A stretch of 64,000 bases of DNA. Origin: Dasania phycosphaerae. GTDB taxonomy: Bacteria > Pseudomonadota > Gammaproteobacteria > Pseudomonadales > Dasaniaceae. Positions 14,840 through 23,669 of this stretch are shown here, piece by piece (the stretch's first letter is position 1; every line of letters starts with the position of its first letter). The notes below the pieces were generated by a model. It was not told the DNA's origin. It was given only the letters and a program-made list of their open reading frames with translations, and did not search any database. Position numbers and translations under genes: made by a program. The stretch is taken from assembly GCF_026891035.1 (NCBI RefSeq), contig NZ_JAPTGG010000002.1, positions 1 to 64,000 on the forward strand, in the 5' to 3' direction.

Positions 14840-17449
14840 ATGAAGCCTATTTATTCCGCCCTGATTATTTCCCTGTTCCTTACCGCCTGTGCCTTACCTA
14901 GCAAACTACAAACAGGCATTATCAATAATGACACCCGCCTTGCGTTGCAAGGGCTTGCGTCAGGGGATGACCCCAATGCGGCGCGTTATCGCTGGACGCC
15001 ATTGGTAATGGCAGCGGCCAAAGGGCAAACAGAAATAGTCCAAGCCATGCTGCAGTACAACGCCGATATTTATCAAAAGCACTTGGAAAACTACGGTAGC
15101 CCTATGCACGCATTTGTGCAGTACCGCCCGTATGACCCCAGCTTGGACTATTGCTCTAGCAGTATTCGCTGCCAGGACGTGTACTATGATGCCGCCTGTG
15201 CTGCAGCCCGTAATTCGCATACCGATGTGCTGCAATTGCTGATAGATAAAGGCTTTAATCCACAAAAGGGTACACCGCATACGGCACTATGCGCTATGCA
15301 GGCCAATGACCCTGTAGCCTCGCTTAAAATATTGGTGAGTGCTGGCGTAAAGTTGGCCGATATTCCCAATGCTTCTTTAATGCACCAGGCAGCTATACAC
15401 CCCAGCAGCAGTGCAGAAACCATTCATTATTTAGTGCAGCAAGGCTTGAGTGTTGAAGAGCCCCTGCATAAAAGTATTTTTGATAGAAATCAGGACTGGT
15501 CTGCCGGAAAGGGTGTCACGCCACTATTTACAGCGCTCGCTAGTGCTCAAGCCACTAAACGTTATGAGGCGATTAAAGCGCTGCTGGATAATGGCGCGGA
15601 CCCTAATTACACCTCTGGGCATGGTGATACCGCAGTGAAGATTGCCACAATCATTGGTTGTGAGCCCTGTGTGGTGCAGCTGATGTCTGCAGGTGGTGAA
15701 ATGTTTACAGCAGAGTGGATTGGCTGGCCTGCTGCTCAGCAGGCAAATAGCTTATGGGCTGTAAAAAATGGAGCGTTTGATGTGGCAATGGCTGGCGGGG
15801 CCTTTGATAGTATCAGTCAGTCTAAGCGTGACGCATTGCAACAAAAAGTTAATAAAATAAGGCGGCGCTATCCCGATTTAAGTGTGACTCCAATAACCAT
15901 TAGCACCGGCAACCCTCAGCAATTTAAGCAATACCAACAACAATATGCCAATTTGCTCCCCAGCGAAGAAGGCAGCATCTTGCGTGAAAAAGATATTAAC
16001 AAACGCCGTGATCTGCAAAGGCAGCTTAGGTTGCAAAAGCAACAGCGCGAAAAGGTTGAGCGCTTAGCCAGGCAGCACAGGCAGCAGCAACAGCAAGAGG
16101 CCGAGTTGGTGGTTGCCTCCTTATTACAACAAAACCCGCCGTTGCAGCAGACCCTGCAAGAGCTGGGTGATAGCTTGGCGTTTTGCCGCTACAGTTACAG
16201 TTTGGCCAAGCGTTTGCGCAACGATTATGACTGCGGCTTTATGGCCGAAGGCCGTTACCGTGAATACGGTGAATCAAAAAGTTGTAAACAGGCAGCTCCT
16301 GAGCTGGCCGAGCGGGTGAGTGACAGCATTGATTGTGACGGTGTGTATCAATCAAATAATCAGTTACTACGCTCTTTAGCCAATGCTGACCAAAAAAATG
16401 TGCTAAGGAAAAAAATACGCCAAGCTGCAACGGGTAAGTGGAACGCAGAAAACGTAAAAGCCTACTACGGCGACCCCGAGGCCAGTTTGGAGCGTATGAA
16501 AGCACAAGCCAAGCGGGCCCATGAAAATCAACAAGAGGAAGATTATCAGGCCGCTTGGGCTGGCTTTACTAACAGCCTAAGCACTTCCAGCACCCCAGCT
16601 CAGCAACAAATGGCCGCCAACTTTGCCAGCATTAACCGGCAAGTGCAGCAGGTTCTCATTGATCAGAGCATGTTACAGGCGGTGCAAAGGCAGGTAGCAC
16701 AGAGCCAAGCACAAGCTGCGGTCACTACTGCAAGCGCTCATGTAACTCCGGCAGCTAAGCCCAGCCATAGTAATAGTTTGGAAGCTAACCGCCAGCGTTG
16801 TGAGCAGCAGGGCGGCCGCTTTGATGCCAACCGTAATAACTGCACCCTTGTTAATACACAAACGACGGCAATCATTCAGGATTTTGGTGCCAATACGGTT
16901 ATGCAAAATAAGGCTTCGTATAACAGTGTAGCCGCCACAGCGGGCGCAGGTAGTGGCGCTGCAGGTAACGGTACTCATGCCAACCCCAATGAAAAACAAA
17001 CTTCTAATAGTCACAGCCAAAGTGGTGCCAATGCTGTGGGTGAAAATGGCACAAACAGCACCGGCAGTAATACCGATAATGCCCAGGATGGCTGGAAGTG
17101 GACTACCCGTTTAGATTGCGGCCATACCCATTTTGATGATGTGATGCCCGAAAAAGCCAGTGTCTGTATGAGTGCCAGAAGGCCAGAGTGGCAAATTTTT
17201 TGGCAGAACAAGCCCTTGCTGGGAGGTATACATATCGCATTATTCTCTATAGAAAACAAATCGAATGTGCCGTTAAAATTTGAGTTGTATGGCCGTGCAA
17301 CGGGTGATATGGAAACGAAAGACTTTGAGTGGAATGTTACCGTACCTGCCCAGTCAAAACGCAACTATCACGGTGGCATAGTGCAGATGGAAGAGCCTAT
17401 ACATATGATAGAAGTGATTAACCTAAGATACTTAGAGCCTGTTTTGTAA
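14840..17449 (+). CDS. Large ankyrin-repeat lipoprotein
   Basis: 869 residues. A lipoprotein signal ends in LTAC with lipidated Cys17. Ankyrin repeats run from about 30 to 290 (for example TPLVMAAAKGQTEIVQAMLQ and TPLFTALASAQATKRYEAIK). A Gln/Arg-rich coiled-coil-like stretch lies at about 345-430, then a Cys-containing helical segment (440-520), a Ser/Asn/Gly-rich low-complexity stretch (about 625-745), and a C-terminal beta-rich domain (about 750-869). It is probably anchored in the outer membrane facing the periplasm. Ankyrin repeats imply protein binding, but no partner is known. It stands alone between the cassette cluster and the convergent ZorAB-like operon. Confidence 0.8.
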   Translation: MKPIYSALIISLFLTACALPSKLQTGIINNDTRLALQGLASGDDPNAARYRWTPLVMAAAKGQTEIVQAMLQYNADIYQKHLENYGSPMHAFVQYRPYDPSLDYCSSSIRCQDVYYDAACAAARNSHTDVLQLLIDKGFNPQKGTPHTALCAMQANDPVASLKILVSAGVKLADIPNASLMHQAAIHPSSSAETIHYLVQQGLSVEEPLHKSIFDRNQDWSAGKGVTPLFTALASAQATKRYEAIKALLDNGADPNYTSGHGDTAVKIATIIGCEPCVVQLMSAGGEMFTAEWIGWPAAQQANSLWAVKNGAFDVAMAGGAFDSISQSKRDALQQKVNKIRRRYPDLSVTPITISTGNPQQFKQYQQQYANLLPSEEGSILREKDINKRRDLQRQLRLQKQQREKVERLARQHRQQQQQEAELVVASLLQQNPPLQQTLQELGDSLAFCRYSYSLAKRLRNDYDCGFMAEGRYREYGESKSCKQAAPELAERVSDSIDCDGVYQSNNQLLRSLANADQKNVLRKKIRQAATGKWNAENVKAYYGDPEASLERMKAQAKRAHENQQEEDYQAAWAGFTNSLSTSSTPAQQQMAANFASINRQVQQVLIDQSMLQAVQRQVAQSQAQAAVTTASAHVTPAAKPSHSNSLEANRQRCEQQGGRFDANRNNCTLVNTQTTAIIQDFGANTVMQNKASYNSVAATAGAGSGAAGNGTHANPNEKQTSNSHSQSGANAVGENGTNSTGSNTDNAQDGWKWTTRLDCGHTHFDDVMPEKASVCMSARRPEWQIFWQNKPLLGGIHIALFSIENKSNVPLKFELYGRATGDMETKDFEWNVTVPAQSKRNYHGGIVQMEEPIHMIEVINLRYLEPVL

Positions 17450-17509
17450 TGCAGCCTTAGTCTAGCTAAAGCGGGTTTGGCATTGGTTTGCTAAAAACTA
17501 ACACTATTT

Positions 17510-18208
17510 TTATGATCGAGACTTTATAGGTTTTTTAGCCGTTGTAATCCCAGCTTCACTTAAATAAAACATAGTATCTATTTGCGTGACTATGCGGCGT
17601 AAGTAACTGGGGGATATTTGCTGCATGGCGGATAGGGTTTTAATTACCAGCATATGGGCATTGAGTGGCCCCGGTTCGCCTTGGGGTGTTTCGTTAATGA
17701 CCTGTTTAATAAAGTTTTCGGTGTTCAGTTCGGCTGCGGTTTGCTGGTAAATTTCCATGGCGGTGCGCGGGCTATTGCTGGCGGGGCTGGCCATGAGTTT
17801 ATCTTCCTGCTGGCGCAGGTTGGCTTCTAAGCTGTTGTTGTGGGGGGCGGCGGTTTGCAGGTTTTTTTCGTGCAGTGCGCGGCTGAGTTCAGCCAGTGCT
17901 GAGCTGCTGGCTGCCGGGCTGTTTGCTTTGCTGGGGGCAGCCAGTGATTTTAATTCGCCTATGGCGGCGATGGCTTTTGTTTTTAACGCCAGTTGCAGGG
18001 CTTGGTTTTTGCCTTCAGCTTTGCGAAGCAGGGCCTGTATATAAAAAAAGCGCGTGGGGTGGTGTTGATCGTATTGCTCTGTTTTTAGTTGTTGCAGCAG
18101 CATGTCGATAAGCTCAGGCTTTTGCTGCAAGTCTTCGGCGCTTAGCATGGTGAGGCTGTCGGCGTTATGGGGCTGATAGTTTTTTGCAGTGCTGTTGTTG
18201 CCCGACAT
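17510..18208 (-). CDS. DUF2894-type protein, last gene of the ZorAB-like operon
   Basis: 232-residue soluble, helical protein. LQQKPELIDMLLQQLKTEQ near residues 28-46 and TRFFYIQALLRKAEG at about 52-66 match my memory of the DUF2894 family. A low-complexity Ala/Ser linker covers about 95-140. Its ATG overlaps the stop of the OmpA-like gene (TAATG), showing translational coupling. In other proteobacteria this family travels with DUF3348, DUF802 and an OmpA protein. Its function is unknown; a cytoplasmic partner of the membrane complex is inference. Confidence 0.75.
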   Translation of the reverse strand: MSGNNSTAKNYQPHNADSLTMLSAEDLQQKPELIDMLLQQLKTEQYDQHHPTRFFYIQALLRKAEGKNQALQLALKTKAIAAIGELKSLAAPSKANSPAASSSALAELSRALHEKNLQTAAPHNNSLEANLRQQEDKLMASPASNSPRTAMEIYQQTAAELNTENFIKQVINETPQGEPGPLNAHMLVIKTLSAMQQISPSYLRRIVTQIDTMFYLSEAGITTAKKPIKSRS

Positions 18209-18846
18209 TACTTGGCCGCCAATGCGTTGCTGTTTTTGGGCACGGGTGCCATTTCTACGCGGCGGTTTTTAGAGCGCCCGGCCTTATCTTGGTTACTGGC
18301 CACCGGTTGCTGGGCACCAAAGGCCGCGGCAAACACCATATTGGCGGGCATGCCTTCTTCTATTAAAGCGCGGGTAACGGTTAAGGCGCGCTGGGCGGAG
18401 AGCTCCCAGTTATCGGCAAAGTGTAGGTTGCCTTGTTGTATAGGTAGGTCATCGGTAAAACCGCTAATCATTAAAATTTCGTTGCGCTCGTTTAGGTAAA
18501 CATTTAAGGGGTTTACCAAGCTGGTGAGTAATTCGCGGCCTGAGTCTTGTAGCTCTGCAGAGTTAGAGGAAAATAACACGCTGCCACTAATACCTATGCG
18601 GCCATTGTTAAGCGTTACCCGGCCGGAAGAGAGTGGGCCAGCTAGGGCGGATTCTAACGCCATGCGTCTTTGTTCGGCTTGCTCGCGTTTGCTGATTTCT
18701 TCTTCCAGGGATTTTGACAGCTCCAGCTGAAAACCTAATACCCAAATTAAAATTAAAACGAACACGCCTACCAGGCCAGACATTAAGTCGCCAAAAATTG
18801 CCCACACCGGTGGGGAGGCATTGTTATGGTCATTAAGTGCTGACAT
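18208..18846 (-). CDS. MotB/ZorB-like OmpA-family inner-membrane protein
   Basis: 212 residues: a short cytoplasmic N-terminus, one membrane helix (about 17-40), a short coiled coil (44-70), then an OmpA-like peptidoglycan-binding domain (about 80-200; GFTDDLP, NWELSAQRA, KNRRVE). Asp20 in FGDLMSGL sits at the start of the helix, in the place of the proton-conducting Asp of MotB and ZorB. The upstream gene encodes a MotA/ExbB-like partner, with TAATG coupling on both sides. I read this as the peptidoglycan-anchored stator half of an ion-driven membrane motor. It lies far from the flagellar cluster, so a flagellar stator role is less likely. Confidence 0.85.
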   Translation of the reverse strand: MSALNDHNNASPPVWAIFGDLMSGLVGVFVLILIWVLGFQLELSKSLEEEISKREQAEQRRMALESALAGPLSSGRVTLNNGRIGISGSVLFSSNSAELQDSGRELLTSLVNPLNVYLNERNEILMISGFTDDLPIQQGNLHFADNWELSAQRALTVTRALIEEGMPANMVFAAAFGAQQPVASNQDKAGRSKNRRVEMAPVPKNSNALAAK

Positions 18847-21266
18847 TAAGCAACCTCAGCTTCTGCATTGCTGGTGTTTTTGCCTAGGCCACGTATTTCA
18901 TCAAACATGGCTTTTTGCGAGACTATGCTGTGGTCGATAATGTCGCGGGCTTGTGCCACATAATAGGCCAGCTGTTCGTCGCTGCGCTGTGAGCTTTGGT
19001 TGAGGCTGTTTTCTATGCTGTTGAGGTTTTCAATCAGGCCGCTGTTGGATTCATCAAAACGTTGTACGGCTTGATTAAAGGCTTCAGCCATACTGGCCAT
19101 TTCCACGGCGTTGCCGCTAAATTCTACTGAGGTGTCGGCCAGGCTGCTAACTTGTTGCTGCACTTGTTGTTGGAATTGCTCGCCCACTTTTTCCAGCATT
19201 TGTTCAGAGGCTTGCACTAACTGGGTGATGGCAGCTTGTTGTTCGCTGCTGGAGGCGACTAGCGAGGCAGAGAGTTTATCCAGCTCTAGCATAATGCCGT
19301 TGCGCTCTTCTAATAAGTTGTTTTCGCGCTCTATATTTTTGGCGACTTGATCGCGTAATTGTTCTATTACCTCGGCGGCGGCCTTGGGTGTTTTTGAGGC
19401 CAGCGCTATAAGCTCAGTCATAGGCTGCTCTAAGCCTTGGCCTAACACATTTAGGTGCTCGGTGACTTTGCTTTCTAACTCGGCTAAGCGTGCTATGGCT
19501 GCCTGGCCGCGCTGGGCTTCATCTTCTCGCAGGCTGCTTAATGAGTTGCTCAAGGTTTCGCTAATGTTGTTGAGGCGTTGCTCAAAGCTACTTAGCCACT
19601 GGCTCTCGCTATCGCTGCGGGTTTTTACTAGTTCTTCGGTGCTGGCGACTAGTGAGCTGATTTGCGCTAGGTTTTGCTGGGTGTTGCTGCTTAATTGTTC
19701 AGCCAGTTGTTCGCTAAGTTCATCGGCGCGCTGTTGGTGCTGGCTTAGCCAATGTTGCTCTGCTGCTGCGCGGGAGTGGATGATTTGCTCTGCGCTGGCC
19801 AGTAATTGGTTCATTTGCTCCAGGTTTTGCTGGGCGTTGGCACCTAGTTGCTGGTTGAGTTGTTGATACTGTTGCTCAGCCTGTTGGCGGTAATCGCTTA
19901 GCCATTGCTGCTCAGATTGGCTGCGGCTTGCCACTAGCTGCTCTGAGCTGGCGATTAGCTGCGTAATTTGCGCGATAGTATTGGCGGCATGGGCGCTTAA
20001 TTGCTCGCTGAGTTTTTCGCTGCTGCTGTTTAAGCTATGGGTAATCGCCTGCTGCTGTTCGCGGGTTTGCTGGTTGGCTTGCTGCCATTGCTCATTAAGG
20101 CTGGCGCTGCTGTTGGCAAACTCGCTGGCGATACTTTGTACGGTTTCTTTTTGGCTGGTGGTGACTTGTTTTAATTCTTCGACTAGTTGTTGGCTGGCGC
20201 TGGTAAATTGCTGGTTAGCTGCTAGGTTGAGTTGCTCAAAGTTTTCTGTCCACTGTTGTAGCTTGGCTTGGTCGTGTTCTAGCTGTTGCTGTTGCCAGTT
20301 GCTGCGCAGCTCTGAAAGTTGTTGTTGCACGGTGTTGTTTAAAGTTTGATGGGTGTTGCTGGTTTCGGCTTTAATTTCCGCCATCATATTTTGAATAATG
20401 GGTTTAATATTTTCGCCTGCCAGTTTGCCGCTTTCCGCTAGGGTCTGTTTCAGCGAGGCATCAATAGAGTTAGCCAGCTCGCTGTAATTGGCGCTAACAG
20501 ACTCGTGAAAAGCTTGCTGCTGGGCGGTTAGGCTCTGTTCTATGTTTGCGCTCATGGTGACTAGTTTATCGGCTAACACATTGAGCTTGTCGGCCACATC
20601 GGGCAGGGCGGTGGCTTGCACTTGTAGTGCGTTGTAGGTTTGCTGTTTGTTGTGTGCTAGCGAAAAGTTTTTAAAGGCTTTAGTAATTTGGCTGTCTAAT
20701 TGCTCGGTATAGGCTATGCGCTCTTTGCGGCTAAGGGTAGACATTAAGCCCAGCATGGCTGAGGCGGCAACGCCAGCCACTGAGGTGCCAAAGGCTAAGC
20801 CTAGGCCCTGAATCGGGGCGGCTAAGCCTGCGCGTATGGCTTGTAATTCGGTAGTGCCTTCCAGGGCGGTGACAGCGCCTTTTAAGGTATCCACCATACC
20901 CAAAAAAGTGCCCAGCAGGCCTAGCATCACTAATAGGCCTATTAGGTAAGGGGTAATAAGTGGTGCCGGTAGGCCGCTGTTTTGGCCTTCTATGCGGGCG
21001 CGCACAGGGTTGATTAAATGGCCATCTAATTTTTCTAGCCATAGGTTTAAATTTTCCACCGGCCCAGATATTTGATTTAAGGCCTTGTGTAAGCTGGCTG
21101 ACTGTTGCCGATACTGAAATAGCTCAAAGGCACCTATGCAATAGGCAAAGGCAATCAGCAGGGTTACCGACAACGCCAGTGCGTTGCTGCCTACAAAGCT
21201 GCTGCTCATCCAAATGATGGCTGTAGCCCCTAGCAAAAATGCGGCGGTAAATAAAAATCTAGTCAT
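18846..21266 (-). CDS. DUF802-type MotA/ExbB/ZorA-like protein with a very long coiled-coil tail
   Basis: 806 residues. Four hydrophobic segments lie at about 4-22, 28-50, 103-125 and 150-175. The last two carry the MotA/TolQ/ExbB-type signature (GLLGTFLGMVDTLKGA at 116-131, GLAFGTSVAGVAASAMLG at 156-173). From about 185 to 790 the protein is Gln/Ala/Ser/Leu-rich coiled coil, with three tandem 51-residue repeats starting near 434, 485 and 536 (pattern QL(L/I)ASxEQ ... SR ... EQ.WL). Membrane core plus cytoplasmic rod is the architecture of ZorA. It overlaps the DUF3348 gene by 8 bp (ATGACTAG) and is coupled to the MotB-like gene. The function is inferred only. Confidence 0.85.
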   Translation of the reverse strand: MTRFLFTAAFLLGATAIIWMSSSFVGSNALALSVTLLIAFAYCIGAFELFQYRQQSASLHKALNQISGPVENLNLWLEKLDGHLINPVRARIEGQNSGLPAPLITPYLIGLLVMLGLLGTFLGMVDTLKGAVTALEGTTELQAIRAGLAAPIQGLGLAFGTSVAGVAASAMLGLMSTLSRKERIAYTEQLDSQITKAFKNFSLAHNKQQTYNALQVQATALPDVADKLNVLADKLVTMSANIEQSLTAQQQAFHESVSANYSELANSIDASLKQTLAESGKLAGENIKPIIQNMMAEIKAETSNTHQTLNNTVQQQLSELRSNWQQQQLEHDQAKLQQWTENFEQLNLAANQQFTSASQQLVEELKQVTTSQKETVQSIASEFANSSASLNEQWQQANQQTREQQQAITHSLNSSSEKLSEQLSAHAANTIAQITQLIASSEQLVASRSQSEQQWLSDYRQQAEQQYQQLNQQLGANAQQNLEQMNQLLASAEQIIHSRAAAEQHWLSQHQQRADELSEQLAEQLSSNTQQNLAQISSLVASTEELVKTRSDSESQWLSSFEQRLNNISETLSNSLSSLREDEAQRGQAAIARLAELESKVTEHLNVLGQGLEQPMTELIALASKTPKAAAEVIEQLRDQVAKNIERENNLLEERNGIMLELDKLSASLVASSSEQQAAITQLVQASEQMLEKVGEQFQQQVQQQVSSLADTSVEFSGNAVEMASMAEAFNQAVQRFDESNSGLIENLNSIENSLNQSSQRSDEQLAYYVAQARDIIDHSIVSQKAMFDEIRGLGKNTSNAEAEVA

Positions 21267-21957
21267 TGCTTGTGCTTACCTGTTCGTTAACAGCTTCTAT
21301 TAAGCCGTAAGTGGTTTGTAATCGGGCGTCTAATTCGGCGAGTAATAATTGTTGCAACTCTTGGCAAAAATTACTGATGGCGCTTTCAAAATTATCGTCG
21401 CTATGTTGCTGCCAATACTGAAAACGCTGATCTAAATGATTAGGGATGCTGCTAAAACTTCTTTTTATGTGATTGCTCAAAATATCGCTCATGGCGCTGT
21501 CTAACGTGCACAGCTGTTTTAAATGGGGCGAAATATCTGCGGCGGCATCTTTAATTAAAATATGCAGCTTATACACTTGCCCGGCTAACTCGGTTTGCAC
21601 ATTAATATAAAAGCGTTTTAAATCGGTCAGCGGTTTTTCGGTGTCTTGATGAATGCTGGGCAGTTGAAATCGGCGTCGGGTTTCGCTGCCATCAAAACAA
21701 GCGGCAATAAATTGAACCAGCTGGTTGTGCTGCTCTAAAAATAAATCCTGTATACCTTGGTCGCTGCTAGCTGCTGGTTGCGGTTTAACTTTTAAGGGGG
21801 CAGAGGATAAAACCAGCGAGCCGGGCAGGCCTATTAGCTCGCCTACGCGCTCGGCAAAATTTTGCTGTGAGGGTTTGTGCTGGCTGACCCCTAAGCTGCT
21901 GAGATAGTTGCTTAGCCTAGATCCTTTGCGGTTGGTATGTAATGCGGGTTTAGTCAT
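21259..21957 (-). CDS. DUF3348-type protein, first gene of the ZorAB-like operon
   Basis: 232-residue soluble protein. The N-terminal LSNYLSSLGVSQHKPSQQNF and RVGELIGLPGSLVLSS stretch matches the DUF3348 family as I remember it; the rest is helical. The 3' end overlaps the DUF802 gene. It is likely cytoplasmic and may regulate or cap the membrane complex made by the next two genes. No catalytic motif was seen. Confidence 0.75.
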   Translation of the reverse strand: MTKPALHTNRKGSRLSNYLSSLGVSQHKPSQQNFAERVGELIGLPGSLVLSSAPLKVKPQPAASSDQGIQDLFLEQHNQLVQFIAACFDGSETRRRFQLPSIHQDTEKPLTDLKRFYINVQTELAGQVYKLHILIKDAAADISPHLKQLCTLDSAMSDILSNHIKRSFSSIPNHLDQRFQYWQQHSDDNFESAISNFCQELQQLLLAELDARLQTTYGLIEAVNEQVSTSND

Positions 21958-22051
21958 ATAAAAGAATGATTGCCGTGCCCGCTCTATAGCGATGGGTGGG
22001 TTTAAGTGCTGAGTTTAAGTGTGCGGTTAATAAAATCGCTATGGCTGCCTT

Positions 22052-22165
22052 ATGCTAGCGCTGGTTGTTTTTTGTACTTTGGCGGTTTTTTTGGCTGCAG
22101 CATTATCGCTTTTTGGCGATGATTATCAAGGGCGTATTTATAGGCTTGGGTTGGCTGAAAAGTGA
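22052..22165 (+). CDS. Possible 37-residue membrane microprotein
   Basis: An ATG at 22052 opens MLALVVFCTLAVFLAAALSL, a single membrane helix, then a polar tail FGDDYQGRIYRLGLAEK. It ends 184 bp before aroA and is followed by a GCGCAGC/GCTGCGC hairpin at 22167-22184. No clear ribosome site was seen, so this is tentative. The rest of the 21958-22348 gap holds nothing else I can name beyond the promoters of the divergent genes. Confidence 0.3.
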   Translation: MLALVVFCTLAVFLAAALSLFGDDYQGRIYRLGLAEK

Positions 22166-22348
22166 GCGCAGCACTGGCTGCGCGCTTTGCTGAGTGCGTT
22201 CGCCTGTTAAATTCAGTACAATTTGCGCCTTGTTTCTACACGCTATATTAGCTGGCTGATAAATAGCCATGTCATAGCCGCTACTTAGTATTCATGTTTT
22301 ATAAATTGCTGTGTTTTAACAGCCGCTTAATGGAAGGTATTTCTGCCC

Positions 22349-23665
22349 GTGAAATTTATAGCTAGCCCAGGTGGGCAACTCTCCGGTGATATTCGTGTGG
22401 CGGGGGATAAGTCTATTTCTCATCGCTCTATTATGTTGAGCTCTTTGGCCGAAGGTGTTACCGAGGTGAGTGGCTTTTTAGAGGGCGAAGATGCCTTGGC
22501 CACTTTAAATGCCTTTCGAGCTATGGGTGTGCAGATAGATGGCCCGGTGGATGGCAAGGTGACTATACAGGGCGTGGGCCTGCACGGCTTGAAGGCGCCA
22601 GAAGGGGAGTTATATGTAGGTAACTCCGGCACCTCTATGCGCCTGCTGGCGGGCATCGCGGCAGGGCAGGATTTTACCGTGACCATGACCGGTGATGTGT
22701 CGCTATCCAAGCGCCCTATGGAGCGTGTCGCTGCGCCTTTGCGTTTAATGGGGGTAGAGGTAGAGACCCAAGAGGGCGGCAGGCCGCCGCTGGTTATTAA
22801 CGGCAAGGGTAAGCTCAAGGCCATACATTATGACTTGCCTATGGCCAGTGCCCAGGTGAAGTCCTGTGTGTTGTTAGCCGGTTTATATGCCGAGGGCGAA
22901 ACCTCTACTACCGAGCCAGCCCCTACCCGCGACCACACTGAGCGCATGCTTAATGGTTTTGGTTATCCGGTAGCGGTAGAGGGTGCTACGGCCCGCCTGC
23001 AAGGTGGTGGCAAGCTTAGCGCTATGCATATAGATGTACCTGCGGATATTTCATCGGCGGCCTTTTTTATGGTGGCGGCGACTATTACCCCTGGCTCGCA
23101 AATTATTTTGCAGCATGTTGGCATTAACCCCACCCGCGATGGCGTCATTAATATACTGCGTTTAATGGGGGCGGATATCACCTTATTAAATGAGCGCGTA
23201 GTGGGCGGTGAGCCGGTGGCCGATATACGGGTGCGCTCGGCTGAGCTGGTGGGCATTGATATACCCGTCGAGCAAGTGCCGCTGGCTATAGATGAGTTCC
23301 CTGTGTTGTTTGTGGCGGCCGCCTGCGCCCAGGGCACGACTACCTTAACCGGTGCTGAAGAGCTGCGGGTTAAAGAGAGTGACCGTATTCAAGCCATGGC
23401 CGATGGCTTGCATATTTTGGGTGTTGATGCCCAGCCCACAGACGATGGCATAGTGATACAGGGCAGAGGTGCCGAGGAAGTGGTGTTTGGCGGTGGCGAG
23501 ATAGAAAGTCATCACGATCACCGTATTGCCATGTCTTTTGCGGTAGCGGGCTTGCGGGCTAGCGAGACTATTACGATTAATGGCTGCGATAACGTGGCCA
23601 CTTCTTTCCCTAATTTTGTTGCCTTGGCGCAAAAGGCCGGTTTTAAACTTGAGCAGGTTGATTAG
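22349..23665 (+). CDS. aroA: 3-phosphoshikimate 1-carboxyvinyltransferase (EPSP synthase)
   Basis: Sixth step of the shikimate pathway: transfers enolpyruvyl from PEP to shikimate 3-phosphate. The 438 residues show GDKSISHRSIMLSSLAEG near the start, LYVGNSGTSMRLLAG (PEP-site region), LTGAEELRVKESDRI, and HHDHRIAMSFAVAGL near the end. The start is GTG with GGAAGG 11 bp upstream. The cmk gene follows after 4 bp, and rpsA and ihfB come next. This is a conserved gammaproteobacterial order, though it lacks the usual upstream serC/pheA/hisC/tyrA in this window. Confidence 0.97.
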   Translation: MKFIASPGGQLSGDIRVAGDKSISHRSIMLSSLAEGVTEVSGFLEGEDALATLNAFRAMGVQIDGPVDGKVTIQGVGLHGLKAPEGELYVGNSGTSMRLLAGIAAGQDFTVTMTGDVSLSKRPMERVAAPLRLMGVEVETQEGGRPPLVINGKGKLKAIHYDLPMASAQVKSCVLLAGLYAEGETSTTEPAPTRDHTERMLNGFGYPVAVEGATARLQGGGKLSAMHIDVPADISSAAFFMVAATITPGSQIILQHVGINPTRDGVINILRLMGADITLLNERVVGGEPVADIRVRSAELVGIDIPVEQVPLAIDEFPVLFVAAACAQGTTTLTGAEELRVKESDRIQAMADGLHILGVDAQPTDDGIVIQGRGAEEVVFGGGEIESHHDHRIAMSFAVAGLRASETITINGCDNVATSFPNFVALAQKAGFKLEQVD

Positions 23666-23669
23666 GCCC

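Noticed and set aside
19384..19866. 160-codon plus-strand frame opposite the DUF802 gene
   Set aside because: Rich in Ser, Cys and Leu, as expected from the antisense of Gln/Ala/Ser coiled-coil codons; no ribosome site and fully inside a well-supported gene.
17510..21957. A complete Zorya system
   Set aside because: Only the ZorA/ZorB-like membrane pair is present; no ZorC, ZorD or ZorE helicase or nuclease genes lie next to it.
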